Notes under the pieces: generated by a model | What the model saw: the letters and a program-made list of their open reading frames with translations, nothing else | Databases searched by the model: none | What the model was told of the DNA's origin: nothing | Shown here: piece after piece, positions 40,006 to 50,876 of the stretch | Numbering within the stretch: position 1 is the stretch's first letter | Layout: every line of letters begins with the position of its first letter | Program-made: the position numbers and the translations under genes | Assembly (NCBI GenBank): GCA_963777285.1 | Contig: CAVZPR010000002.1 | Span: forward strand, 682,001-746,000 | Reading direction: 5' to 3' | Origin: JAFARE01 sp963777285 | Lineage (GTDB): Bacteria; Chloroflexota; Dormibacteria; Aeolococcales; Aeolococcaceae | DNA length: 64,000 nucleotides

Positions 40006-41952
40006 ATGAGCGCGTCCGCGCCGTACGCGTGGGAACCGACACCCGAGCAGTCCGAGGGCTCGCGGCTGCGCGGCTTTCTCGACCGGCTGGCTTGCCGCGG
40101 GATCGACGAGGCTGCGGCGCTGGCACGGGCGGACCCGCAGCGCTTCTGGAGCGCGGTCGCGGACGACGCCGGCGTCGAGTGGAGCCGCCGCTTCGACTCC
40201 GCGCTGGACACCTCCGAGGGATTGCCCTGGGCGCGCTTCTGGACCGGAGGCCGGCTCAACCTGGCGCACAACGCGGTGCGCCGCTGGGCGCGGGCCGCGC
40301 CGGGCCGCGTGGCCGTCGACTGGGAGGGCGACGACGGCGCGCGGCGCCACTGGACGTACGCCGAGCTCGAGGTGGAAACCTCGTGCGCGGCGGCCGCGCT
40401 GCAGACGCTGGGCGTGGGCGCCGGCGACGCGGTGGGCCTGTGCATGCCGATGGTGCCGGAGACGGTCTCGCTCTTCCTCGGCTGCGCGCAGCTCGGCGCC
40501 ATCGTCGTGCCGCTCTTCAGCGGCTACGGCGCCGGAGCGGTCGTCTCCCGCCTGCGCGACTGCGACGCCAAGGTGCTGTGCGTGGTCGACGGCTTTCCCC
40601 GCCGCGGCTCGAACGTGGCGCTCAAGCCGACCGCCGACGAGGCGGCGGCACAGCTCCCCGGGCTGCGCCACATCCTCGTGGTGCGCCGCACCGGAGGGGA
40701 CACGCCGATGACGCCGGGCCGCGACGTCTGGGTCCACGAGTTGACGTCAGAAGTGTCTGCAACACGGGACGTCGCCGACACAGCCGCCGACGCCCCGTTC
40801 ATGATCATCTACACCAGCGGCACCACGGGGAGGCCCAAGGGGACGGTGCACGTGCAGGGCGGGTTCCCGGTCAAGGCGACCCAGGACATGGCGCACTGCT
40901 TCGATGTGCGCAGCGACGACCGGCTGCTCTGGTTCACCGACATCGGCTGGATGATGGGTCCGTGGGCGATCTGCGGCGCGCTCACCATCGGCGCGACGCT
41001 CGTGCTCTTCGAGGGCGTGCCCGACCATCCCGGCCCCGACAGGCTGTGGGAGGTCGTGGCCAGCCACGGCGTCACCGTTCTGGGCGTCGCGCCCACCGTG
41101 GTGCGCGCGCTGATGCGGCACGGCGACGAGCCCGCGCACACACATGACCTGTCGTCGCTGCGCGTGCTCGGCTCCAGCGGCGAGCCGTGGAACACGGAGC
41201 CCTGGCTCTGGTTTCACCGCGTGGTCGGCGGCTCGCGCTGCCCGATCATCAACTACTCGGGCGGCACCGAGATCAGCGGCGGCATCCTGGCCGGCAACAT
41301 GCTGTCGCCGCAGCGCCCCTGCTCCTTCGCCGGGCCGATTCCGGGGATGGACGCCGACGTGTGGGACGAGAACGGGCGCAGCGTGCGCGGGCGCGTCGGC
41401 GAGCTGGTGGTGAAGTCGCCATGGCCGGGCATGACGCGCGGCTTCTGGCGCGACCCGCAGCGCTACCTGGAGACGTACTGGTCGCGCTGGCCGGGCGTGT
41501 GGGTGCACGGCGACTGGGTGGAGGTCGACGCCGACGGGATGTGGTACATCCGCGGCCGCAGCGACGACACGATCAAGGTTGCGGGCAAGCGCCTCGGTCC
41601 CGCGGAGGTGGAGAGCGCGCTGGTGGCACACCCGGCCGTCGCCGAAGCCGCGGCCATCGGCGTGCCCGATCCGCTCAAGGGTGAGGCGCTCGTGGCCTTC
41701 GTCGTGCTCAAACCGGGCGAGGACGCGGATGCCGCGCTGCGCACGGAACTGGTGCGCCGCATCACCGACGACCTCGGCAAGGCACTCGCGCCGCGGGCAG
41801 TCGAGTTTGTAACGGAGTTGCCCAAAACACGCAACGCGAAGGTGCTGCGCCGCGTGGTGCGCGCCGTGTACCTGGGCTCGGACCCGGGCGACCTGTCGTC
41901 GCTGGAGAACCACAGCGCCATCTCCGCGCTGGAGGGCGTGCGTCCCGCCTGA
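40006..41952 (+). CDS. AMP-forming acyl-CoA synthetase (acetyl-CoA-synthetase-like)
   Basis: A 648-residue ANL-superfamily ligase. The phosphate-binding loop is MIIYTSGTTGRPKGTVHVQG, the A5 motif is NYSGGTEISGG, A7 is YIRGRSDDTIKVAGKRLGP and the catalytic lysine region is LPKTRNAKVLRR. The N-terminal ACS-type cap (WSRRFDSALDTSEGLPWARFW) matches the acetyl/propionyl-CoA synthetase family. GGTEISGG instead of WWQTETGG suggests a carboxylic acid other than acetate. It has its own leaderless-type box and no coupled neighbour. Confidence 0.9.
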   Translation: MSASAPYAWEPTPEQSEGSRLRGFLDRLACRGIDEAAALARADPQRFWSAVADDAGVEWSRRFDSALDTSEGLPWARFWTGGRLNLAHNAVRRWARAAPGRVAVDWEGDDGARRHWTYAELEVETSCAAAALQTLGVGAGDAVGLCMPMVPETVSLFLGCAQLGAIVVPLFSGYGAGAVVSRLRDCDAKVLCVVDGFPRRGSNVALKPTADEAAAQLPGLRHILVVRRTGGDTPMTPGRDVWVHELTSEVSATRDVADTAADAPFMIIYTSGTTGRPKGTVHVQGGFPVKATQDMAHCFDVRSDDRLLWFTDIGWMMGPWAICGALTIGATLVLFEGVPDHPGPDRLWEVVASHGVTVLGVAPTVVRALMRHGDEPAHTHDLSSLRVLGSSGEPWNTEPWLWFHRVVGGSRCPIINYSGGTEISGGILAGNMLSPQRPCSFAGPIPGMDADVWDENGRSVRGRVGELVVKSPWPGMTRGFWRDPQRYLETYWSRWPGVWVHGDWVEVDADGMWYIRGRSDDTIKVAGKRLGPAEVESALVAHPAVAEAAAIGVPDPLKGEALVAFVVLKPGEDADAALRTELVRRITDDLGKALAPRAVEFVTELPKTRNAKVLRRVVRAVYLGSDPGDLSSLENHSAISALEGVRPA

Positions 41953-42049
41953 CCGCGCGCCGCGTCGCCGTCATGGGGTTGACCGGAGCACGTCCGCCGT
42001 CGCGACGGATGCTCGGCGGCTTCGTTCCTCGCGCGACGGAGGTTGCCCA

Positions 42050-43741
42050 ATGGAGTCGATTCCGCTCGTAGGCAGCGCGTATCACGCCGCGGACCGGCCG
42101 CGGGCGGGACATCGCCGCATCCGCGGTCTCAGCCCGCAGGAATGGCATCAGCCGATCGAGCTCACGTTGCTGCTCCGCGAACGTTGCGACGCACCGTCCG
42201 TGGAACAGAGCCTGCTCTGGGTGCACGGCGGCGGCAGCGCCGGGCGCGCCTTCAGCGACGCGCAGCTGCGCGGCGTGCACGGCGCGGCGGCGCGCGACCG
42301 CGCCCCCGTCCTCTCCTGGGCGCAGGGCGCGGGGGTGCGCGTCACGCAGGAGGACCCGGCCACGCGGCGCGTCACCGTGCGCGGGCCCGCGGGACGGCTG
42401 GGTGAGCTCTTCGGGGTGCAGCTCGAGCACTTCCACTGGGACGGCCGGCTGGGCAGCGTCGACTACCGCGGCCACCTCGGCCCAGTGCGCCTCCCCGCCG
42501 CCCTCCACGGCGTGGTCACCGGCGTCTTCGGCCTCGACGACCGGCCCGTGGCCCGGCCCCGGCTGCGCTCGCCGGACGCCGGGCGGCCGGCGCTGGTCTC
42601 GTACGACCCGCCGGAGGTCGCCGCGGTGTACGGCTACCCGCGGCTTCCGGGGCAGGGCGAGGGGCTGCACCTGGTGGCCGGCATGATCGAGCTGGGCGGC
42701 GTGACCCACCCCGCCGACCTGGCTGCCTCGTTCGCCCGCCTCGGACTCCCCGCGCCCGAGGTCGTGAACGTCTCCATCGACGGCGCGGCGCCGGCGCCGG
42801 ACCCGGAAGGGGCTGACGTGGAGGTCGCGCTCGACTACCAGGTCCTGGGAGCGATGGTCCTCGCGGCGGCGCCTCGGGCTCGCCTCACGATCGTCGCCTA
42901 CAACGCGCCCAACAGCGAGCGCGGCTTCATCGACGCCGTCGCCGCGGCGGCCACCGACCGGACGCACCGCCCGGCCGCGGTCTCCATCAGCTGGGGCGCG
43001 CCCGAGGACGACTGGTCGCTGCAGGGGATGCGGGGCATGGACGCGGCGTTTGCGGCAGGGTCGCTCCGCGGGGTGGCCTACAGCGCCGCGGCGGGCGACG
43101 CCGGGTCGACCGACGCCGTGATGGACGGGCGGCAGCACCCGGAGTTCCCGGCGTCGAGCCCGCACGTCTGGGCGTGCGGGGGCACCACGCTCCTGGCGAT
43201 CGGTGGCCGGATCGTGAGCGAGACGGTCTGGAACGAGCTGGATCTGGGGGCGGGTGCCGGTGGCAGCGGGGTGAGCGGCGTGTTCGCGCCGCCGCCGTAC
43301 CAGCTGCGCAGCGGCGTGCACCCCCGCGCCGCGGACGGAGGCCTCGCCGGCCGGGGGCTGCCCGACGGCTCTGGCGTGGCGGACCCGGTGACCGGCTGGA
43401 ACGTGCTCGCGCTGGGCCGGCTCCGCGTCACCGGCGGCACCAGTGCCGTGGCGCCGATGTACAGCGCCCTCTGGACGCTCATCTCGGGGCTGCGCGGCCG
43501 TCCCCTGGGGATGCCGCACCCGCTCGCCTATGCCGGCAGGGGTCGGGGCTTCCGCGACATCCTCCAGGGCAACACCGGCGGTCCGTACGCGGCACGCCGC
43601 GGCTGGGACGCGGCCAGCGGCTGGGGCAGCCCCGACGGGCGGGTGCTGGCGCGAGAGCTGGCGGCGCCGGAGCCGCGACGTGTGGCCACTGCCGATCACC
43701 AAGCTCGGATGCAAGGCGCCGCCGAGGTCGGGCTGGGCTGA
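42050..43741 (+). CDS. sedolisin (S53) serine-carboxyl peptidase
   Basis: A 563-residue kumamolisin-like acid endopeptidase. The pro-domain covers about 25-175 (HQPIELTLLLRERC to GVVTGVFGLD). The catalytic triad is Glu258 and Asp262 (VEVALDYQVL) and Ser465 (GGTSAVAPM); Asp350 in AAAGDAG is the oxyanion acid. The calcium site lies in FRDILQGNTGG and GWDAASGWGSPDG. No signal peptide is visible, as for several bacterial sedolisins, yet such enzymes usually work outside at low pH. GGAGG seven bases before the ATG sets the start. A tail of 20 residues follows the domain. Confidence 0.92.
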   Translation: MESIPLVGSAYHAADRPRAGHRRIRGLSPQEWHQPIELTLLLRERCDAPSVEQSLLWVHGGGSAGRAFSDAQLRGVHGAAARDRAPVLSWAQGAGVRVTQEDPATRRVTVRGPAGRLGELFGVQLEHFHWDGRLGSVDYRGHLGPVRLPAALHGVVTGVFGLDDRPVARPRLRSPDAGRPALVSYDPPEVAAVYGYPRLPGQGEGLHLVAGMIELGGVTHPADLAASFARLGLPAPEVVNVSIDGAAPAPDPEGADVEVALDYQVLGAMVLAAAPRARLTIVAYNAPNSERGFIDAVAAAATDRTHRPAAVSISWGAPEDDWSLQGMRGMDAAFAAGSLRGVAYSAAAGDAGSTDAVMDGRQHPEFPASSPHVWACGGTTLLAIGGRIVSETVWNELDLGAGAGGSGVSGVFAPPPYQLRSGVHPRAADGGLAGRGLPDGSGVADPVTGWNVLALGRLRVTGGTSAVAPMYSALWTLISGLRGRPLGMPHPLAYAGRGRGFRDILQGNTGGPYAARRGWDAASGWGSPDGRVLARELAAPEPRRVATADHQARMQGAAEVGLG

Positions 43742-43744
43742 GCG

Positions 43745-44335
43745 TCACGGCGATGGCGCGGGCACCCACGCGCTGCCGCCGCAGGTCGTCTGCGCCTGCG
43801 TGGTTCCCACCACCGGCGCCGCGTACGCGGTGCCCGCAACCGCGATCGCGGCCGGGAAGCCGGGAAGCGGCAGCGGCAGCTGCACCACGCGCGTGACCTT
43901 GGCGAACACGCGGCAGCCGTTCGATGCACAGCTCGTCCCCTCCGGCGCCTGCGGGTCGCCGGCACGCCTCGGGGTGAGGTCGCCCGGAGGGTCGCGCGGC
44001 ACCTCCGCCGACTGATCCGCGGTCTCGATGCACGCCCGCTGGAATGCGTACAGCGACCCGGTGCGGTCGCGCGGGTCGGTGTCGACGATGGCGCCGGAGC
44101 ACGCGCTCCCGCCGGACGGTGTGCAGCCGGACGCGTACAGAAAGCGCGGGTTCACCGCGTCGGCGCCCGACTCCGCACCGAGCTGCGCCGCGGCCTGCGC
44201 GCGGCTGGACCAGCGGAACAGAAACGCGCCGTCGACGACGACGCATGTGAGGGTGAAGAGAAAGAGGGTGAATGCGAGCGCGAACAGCATCAGCACCTGG
44301 CCGCGCTGTGCGCGGCGACGGCGCTCCGGTCTCAC
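43745..44335 (-). CDS. TadG-like pilus/secretion pseudopilin protein
   Basis: A 196-residue protein with an N-terminal TadG/TadE-type entry: RRAQRGQVLMLFALAFTLFL, then VVDGAFLFRWSSRAQAAAQLGAE, where the hydrophobic helix is followed by the typical 'Asp-Gly ... Arg-x-x-AQxAAdxAA' pattern. The rest is an extracellular domain with paired cysteines and no known fold. It is last of three adjacent genes of this type (GTGA overlap with the preceding gene). No tad ATPase or platform genes occur here. Confidence 0.75.
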   Translation of the reverse strand: MRPERRRRAQRGQVLMLFALAFTLFLFTLTCVVVDGAFLFRWSSRAQAAAQLGAESGADAVNPRFLYASGCTPSGGSACSGAIVDTDPRDRTGSLYAFQRACIETADQSAEVPRDPPGDLTPRRAGDPQAPEGTSCASNGCRVFAKVTRVVQLPLPLPGFPAAIAVAGTAYAAPVVGTTQAQTTCGGSAWVPAPSP

Positions 44336-44982
44336 TGGCGGAACGGCGGCGGCAACGCCTCGGCGTGCGCGTGCAGGGTGGGCGACCAGAACACGCCCCA
44401 GCCAAGCGGCGTCTGCGAAAAGTCGATGCGCACGGTCGCGTCGCAGGTGACGACCGACAGGCCGTGCGGCGGGTCGAGGGACAGGTCGCGGAAGCCGGGG
44501 TGAGACACTCCGGATGGATCGACCGCCGCCACCACGCAGGCAACGTGCGCCGTGGGCGCGCGCGGATACGGCTGCGCACCACCCATCGGCGCTGCGCTGG
44601 CGCTGTCACCGCCGGAGAGGCACAGCGGCGCGTCCTGCCACACCAGCATCGATCCGTACTGCTGCATGGTTCCGTAGAAGGACTCGCCGGCGAGCCGGCA
44701 CCCCGTGGGGATGCTGCCGGTCGGCAGCGACGCCGCGCCGCTGGGAACGCCGCAGCACCGTGGGTCCGGGCAGCAGACCGAGCCCGGCGGGTCGTATGCC
44801 TGCACCGTCGCCTGGAAGCGCAACTCGGCGGCGAGCGACACCGCCGAATCCAGCTGCTGCTGCACCGTCACCTGGACCATCAGCGCCAGGAAGTTGCACA
44901 CCAGCAACAACAGGATCGGTATCACCAGGGCCGTCTCGAGCACGGCCTGCGCGTCCATGCCGCGGCGAGACCCGCGCCTCAT
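44332..44982 (-). CDS. TadE-like pseudopilin
   Basis: A 216-residue protein with the TadE signature at the N-terminus: AQAVLETALVIPILLLLVCNF, a Glu-containing hydrophobic helix like that of type IVb minor pilins, followed by VTVQQQLDSAVSLAAELRFQ. The external part is cysteine-rich (VCCPDPRCCG), suggesting disulphides. ATGA overlaps with the upstream gene. It may form part of a Flp/Tad-type appendage. Confidence 0.77.
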   Translation of the reverse strand: MRRGSRRGMDAQAVLETALVIPILLLLVCNFLALMVQVTVQQQLDSAVSLAAELRFQATVQAYDPPGSVCCPDPRCCGVPSGAASLPTGSIPTGCRLAGESFYGTMQQYGSMLVWQDAPLCLSGGDSASAAPMGGAQPYPRAPTAHVACVVAAVDPSGVSHPGFRDLSLDPPHGLSVVTCDATVRIDFSQTPLGWGVFWSPTLHAHAEALPPPFRQ

Positions 44983-45599
44983 GGCGCGAACCGCAAGGTG
45001 TGCGTCGTGGCCACGATGTCGGTGGGCAGCTCTCCCCCCACCTCGCCGGGACCGAAGCCGGGTGGCACCAGCGCGGCGACGAAGCCCACCAGGCGCACCG
45101 TGACCGTCGGCGTGTCGTTGCAGTACGGCGGATACGGCGGTGGGACACCGGAGGGCGGCTGCGTGCAGGGCGCGACACGCTGCGTCTGCAGGCACACCGC
45201 GAGCACACGCGGTCCGTACGTCGCCTCGACCACCGCGGGCGACGGCGGGCACGGGGCCGGAGCACAGTGAGGCGCGGAGGCGGCATCGCCGCACCAGGCG
45301 ACGAGGCGTGTGGCGAAGAGCGCGGGACCGAGCCGGTCGGCGATCGTCGCCGCGACGGCGCGGGCATCCGGCGCGGTGGTGCCGGCCGGGCTGCCACCGG
45401 CGGACGCGGCGGTGCGTGCTCCTGCCTCGACCGCGGACACCTCGGCGGATTGCTGCAGCGCCCACACCGCCGCGTCGATCGAGCCCAGCAGGCAGAGCAG
45501 GAACAGCGGCGCCACGAACGCGAACTCCAGGGTGGCTTGCGCTGCACCGCTGCACCGTCGCCGGCGCGGGCGCGCAGCGCCCGACCGATCGCCTTCCAT
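44979..45599 (-). CDS. TadE-like pseudopilin
   Basis: A 206-residue protein opening with basic residues, then AQATLEFAFVAPLFLLCLLGS, the classic TadE entry with Glu at position 5 of the helix, and ALQQSAEVSAVEAGARTAA. The outer domain carries several cysteines (VAWCGDAASAPHCAPAPC). It is first of the three-gene pseudopilin unit; TACGAT ends 10 bases before its ATG, so the transcript is probably leaderless. Confidence 0.78.
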   Translation of the reverse strand: MEGDRSGAARPRRRRCSGAAQATLEFAFVAPLFLLCLLGSIDAAVWALQQSAEVSAVEAGARTAASAGGSPAGTTAPDARAVAATIADRLGPALFATRLVAWCGDAASAPHCAPAPCPPSPAVVEATYGPRVLAVCLQTQRVAPCTQPPSGVPPPYPPYCNDTPTVTVRLVGFVAALVPPGFGPGEVGGELPTDIVATTHTLRFAP

Positions 45600-45609
45600 C
45601 GCGGACGCA

Positions 45610-45615
45610 ATCGTA
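45610..45615 (-). promoter_or_regulatory. leaderless -10 box for the TadE/G operon
   Basis: TACGAT on the minus strand ends 10 bases before ATG 45599. Confidence 0.45.
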
Positions 45616-45659
45616 GCGACGCGCGTCCGCGCTCGACGCGGACGGTGCGCCTCGTAACG

Positions 45660-46730
45660 CTACGGGAGCGCGATGAAGGTGAGGTCGAGGGGCACCAGCG
45701 GCGTCACCGCCACCGGGTTGGCCGGCTGATTGGTGTCCGGGTCGACGAAGGTCGTCCAGTCACCGCCGCGGAACACCTCGAGGACGTACGGGCCGCCCAC
45801 GGGTATGTCGTGGAAGTCGAAGTCGCCGGTGGCATTGGTCGACGAGTAGAAGAAGGGGCCCGTGGTGTAGTAGCCGCCGGGCACGTTGAAATAGTGGCTG
45901 CTCAGGCGCACCCGGCCTGTGATCGGACGTCCGGCGCGGTCGACCAGCGTGCCGCAGACGTCCTGGCCGGCGCGCAGCAGCGCCGCGGCCTGCGCCGCCT
46001 GCGGCGACGAGGGGAAGTGCTGCGTGATGCGCGTCAGCGCGGCGACCGCCTCGTGGTACGCCTCGGCGGCGATCTCCTGACCGGCCTCGGCGAGCAGCGC
46101 CGCGGGCAGCGCGGCGCCGGCCGCGGCGGCGTCACCATGCGAAGCCACCTGGTCCAGCAGGGTGACGGCGTCGGCCCCGTCGCCCGCGGCGCCGAGCGCT
46201 CTCGCCTCGCCTAGCTGGTAGCGGACTGTCAGCTGATCCACCTCCGTCGCCAGGGTCTGCGACGGGTTCAGTCCCAGGACCTGGCCGAGCCGGAGCAGCG
46301 CCGAGCCGAAGTCGCCGCGGGCGGCGTCTGATCTGCCCGCCTGCAGAAGCAGGGTCTGCCGCTCGGCGAGCGCGCGCCCGCGCAGCGCGGGGTCGGTGAC
46401 GTCCGCGAGCAGCGCCGCCGCCTGGTCGACCTTCCCCTGGTGCGCCAGCGCTGCGGCCCACACCAGCAGCGTGGCCTCGGCGTTGCGATCCGCGGCGGTG
46501 ACGTCGCCCCCGGCGAAGGCGAAGAGCACATCGCGGCGGGCCGCGATCTGGTCGTCCAGGGCGATGGCCGCGCCGAACTTCCCCTGCGACACCAGGGAAG
46601 CCGCCTGCGCGCCCGCGTCGGCGGTGGCGCGCGCCGCGCCCCAGGCCGCGCCGAGATAGCCGGCGCCGGCGGCGGCGACGGCGAGCAGCAGATAGGGCCA
46701 GCGGCGGCGCCGCGGCGGATCCACCTCCAC
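45660..46730 (-). CDS. anchored TPR-like protein with carboxypeptidase-regulatory-like domain
   Basis: A 356-residue protein: a short basic N-terminus, one membrane helix (YLLLAVAAAGAGYLGAAWGA), an Ala-rich helical-repeat region from about 40 to 255 resembling TPR-type solenoids (LVSQGKFGAAIALDD, LLRLGQVLGLNPSQ), then a beta domain starting DVCGTLVDRAGRPITGRVRL with GDFDFHDIPVGGPYVLEVF, typical of the carboxypeptidase-regulatory-like (transthyretin-type) fold. It probably sits on the outer face of the membrane. It lies just downstream-to-upstream of the pseudopilin unit on the same strand, divergent from hutH. The partner is unknown. Confidence 0.75.
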   Translation of the reverse strand: MEVDPPRRRRWPYLLLAVAAAGAGYLGAAWGAARATADAGAQAASLVSQGKFGAAIALDDQIAARRDVLFAFAGGDVTAADRNAEATLLVWAAALAHQGKVDQAAALLADVTDPALRGRALAERQTLLLQAGRSDAARGDFGSALLRLGQVLGLNPSQTLATEVDQLTVRYQLGEARALGAAGDGADAVTLLDQVASHGDAAAAGAALPAALLAEAGQEIAAEAYHEAVAALTRITQHFPSSPQAAQAAALLRAGQDVCGTLVDRAGRPITGRVRLSSHYFNVPGGYYTTGPFFYSSTNATGDFDFHDIPVGGPYVLEVFRGGDWTTFVDPDTNQPANPVAVTPLVPLDLTFIALP

Positions 46731-46761
46731 GGTGCCTTAACGGTGGCAGGACTCGCCTCGA

Positions 46762-46767
46762 TATCCT
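46762..46767 (+). promoter_or_regulatory. leaderless -10 box of the hut operon
   Basis: TATCCT ends 10 bases before the hutH ATG. No HutC/HutP-like operator was recognised nearby. Confidence 0.45.
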
Positions 46768-46777
46768 GCCCGGCGCC

Positions 46778-48300
<1,523 letters not shown>

Positions 48301-48304
<4 letters not shown>

Positions 48305-49983
48305 GCGCCGGCGCGCGCCCGGTGCGCGCCCCGCGCGGTACGGCGCTGAGCTGCCGCAGCTGGCAGACGGAGGCGCCGCTGCGCTGCCTGATGAACAACC
48401 TCGACCCGGAGGTCGCGGAGAACCCCGACGAGCTCGTCGTGTACGGCGGCACGGGCCGCGCCGCCCGCTCGTGGGAGTGCTTCGACGCGATCGTGACGGC
48501 GCTCCGCGACCTGCACGATGACGAGACGCTGCTGGTGCAGTCCGGAAAGCCGGTGGGAGTGGCGCACACCCACGAGATGGCGCCGCGCGTGCTGCTGGCC
48601 AACTCGCTGCTGGTGCCGCGCTGGGCAACCTGGGAGGACTTCTGGCGGCTCGAGGCGATGGGGCTGACGATGTACGGGCAGATGACCGCGGGGTCGTGGA
48701 TCTACATCGGCACGCAGGGAATCCTCCAGGGCACGTACGAGACGTTCGCCGCGGTGGCGCGCAAGCGCTTCGGCGGCACGCTGCAGGGACGGCTGGTGCT
48801 GACGTCGGGGCTGGGCGGCATGGGCGGCGCGCAGCCGCTTGCGGTGACCATGAACGGCGGTGTCGCGCTGTGCCTCGAGGTGGACGAGGCGCGCATCCGG
48901 CGCCGCCTGGAGACGCGGTACGTGGACGAGGTTGCGAAGAGCCTCGACGACGCGGTGCGACGCTGCGACCTGGCGCGCGAGCGCGGCGATGCGCTCTCCG
49001 TCGCGGTGCGCGCCAACGCCGCTGAAGCGCTGCCGGCGCTGCTCAACTCCGGGTTCGGCGTCGACGTCGTCACCGATCAGACGAGCGCGCACGATCCCCT
49101 GCACGGCTACGTTCCCGCCGGAATGACCGTGACGGACGCCGCCGCGGCGCGGCAGCGTGACCCCGAGGGATACGTTGCGCGCGCGCGGGAGTCGATGGCG
49201 CGCCACTGCGAGGCGATGGTCGGCTACCGGCGCCGCGGCGCCGAGGTCTTCGACTACGGCAACTCGCTGCGCGACCAGGCTCGTCTGGGCGGCTTCGAGG
49301 ATGCGTTCGCGTACCCGGGGTTCGTGCCGGCGTACATCCGGCCGCAGTTCTGCAGCGGCCGGGGACCGTTCCGCTGGGTGGCGCTGAGCGGCGAGCCCGA
49401 TGACATCGCCAAGACCGACCGCGCTCTGCTGGAGCTGTTCCCCCACGACGAGAGCCTGCATCGCTGGATCGAGCTGGCGGAGGAGCGCGTGCGCTTCCAG
49501 GGTCTGCCCGCGCGCATCTGCTGGCTCGGCGCCGGCGAGCGCCACGTCGCCGGCATGCGCTTCAACGACATGGTGCGCAGCGGCGATCTCTCCGCGCCCA
49601 TCGTGATCGGCCGCGACCACCTGGACAGCGGTTCGGTGGCGTCGCCGTTCCGCGAGACCGAGGACATGCGCGACGGGAGCGACGCCATCGCGGACTGGCC
49701 GATCCTCAACGCGCTGCTCAACACCAGCAGCGGCGCGACCTGGGTCGCCGTGCACCACGGCGGCGGCGTGGGCATGGGACTGTCGCTGCACGCCGGGGCG
49801 CAGGTGTGTGTCGACGGCACAGATCTCGCCGCGCGGCGCTGCGAGCTCGTGCTCACCAACGATCCCGCGAGCGGTGTGATGCGCCACGCCGACGCCGGCT
49901 ACGACGAGGCCTGGACCGCGGCCGCCGAGCGCGGCGTGCGCATCCCGATGCCGCGCGCCGGCGGCGGCAGCGCGACGGGATGA
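48301..49983 (+). CDS. hutU: urocanate hydratase
   Basis: Hydrates urocanate to imidazolone propionate using tightly bound NAD+ as electrophile; 560 residues. Features are LRCLMNNLDPEVAE, the NAD-binding LTSGLGGMGGAQPLA, DQTSAHDPLHGYVP, the catalytic cysteine in PQFCSGRGPFRW and the late WVAVHHGGGVGMGLSLHAG. GTG at 48301 overlaps the hutH stop; alternative in-frame starts would overlap far into hutH. Nothing is missing relative to the family. Confidence 0.97.
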
Positions 49984-50876
49984 ACGCTCGCGACTGGCTG
50001 GCGGGCGACCGCGATCCGGCTGACGTCGTGTTGATCGGAGCGCCGATCTCGAAGGCGTCGATCAGCCCGTCACAGGCATGGTCCACGCCGCCTGCCGTGC
50101 GCGAGGCGCTGCGCCGCTTTCCCACCTGGGACGCGGAGCACGAGGTCGACCTGGCGTCGCTGCGCGTCAAGGACGCAGGTGACGTCAGCGGCGACCGCGA
50201 CGACCCCGACGCCTCGCTGGCGCACGCACGCATCCAGGCCGCGGTGGCGAGCGCGCCTCCCGACGCCGTCGTTGTTGTCATAGGTGGCGACAACTCGCTG
50301 ACCCGACCGGCGATGCAGGGGCTGATGCACGCCCAGCCCGGTGAGTGGGGGCTGCTCACGCTCGACGCGCACCACGACTGCCGTCCGCTCGACCTGGGGC
50401 CGCGGAACGGCACCCCGGTGCGTGAGCTCATCGAGGCAGGGCTGCCGGGCACGCGGGTCGCGCAGCTGGGCATCCACCCGTTCGGCAACGAGCGCGACAC
50501 CGCGCTCTGGGCCGCCAGGCAGGGCGTCAACATCCACCCGCTGGCGGAGGTGCGTCACGCGGGCGTCGACACGGTCGTGGGACTGGCGCTCGACCAGCTG
50601 CTGCGGCAGGGCGCTGCATCGCTGTACGTCGACATCGACCTCGACGTGGTCGACCGCGCGTTCGCACCGGCGTGTCCGGCGAGCATGCCCGGTGGCCTCA
50701 CTCCGGACGACGTCGTGCGCGCCGCCTTCCGCCTCGGCCGAGAGCCCAGCGTGCGCGGTGCCGACATCACGGAGGTGGACGCCAACGCGGACGTCAACGG
50801 CATCACCGTGCGCCTCGCGGCGGCCACGCTGCTCGCGTTCTGCAGCGGGATCGCCGCGAGATCCACCGGCTCGTGA
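49980..50876 (+). CDS. hutG: formimidoylglutamase, arginase family
   Basis: Predicted to hydrolyse N-formimidoyl-glutamate to glutamate and formamide, judged from its place in the hut operon; 298 residues of the ureohydrolase fold. Metal motifs are LTLDAHHDCRP (Asp129, His131, Asp133) and YVDIDLDVVD. At the first motif, normally GGDHS, the sequence reads GGDNS (Asn105), replacing a manganese ligand. Agmatinase is an alternative by similarity only. ATGA overlap with hutU, GTGA with hutI. Confidence 0.88.
   Translation: MNARDWLAGDRDPADVVLIGAPISKASISPSQAWSTPPAVREALRRFPTWDAEHEVDLASLRVKDAGDVSGDRDDPDASLAHARIQAAVASAPPDAVVVVIGGDNSLTRPAMQGLMHAQPGEWGLLTLDAHHDCRPLDLGPRNGTPVRELIEAGLPGTRVAQLGIHPFGNERDTALWAARQGVNIHPLAEVRHAGVDTVVGLALDQLLRQGAASLYVDIDLDVVDRAFAPACPASMPGGLTPDDVVRAAFRLGREPSVRGADITEVDANADVNGITVRLAAATLLAFCSGIAARSTGS

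Noticed and set aside
44514..46214. 566-codon open frame on the + strand
   Set aside because: Antisense to the TadE and TPR-like genes, which have clear hydrophobic entry helices and overlapping stop/start pairs; the + translation is Arg/Pro/Gly noise.
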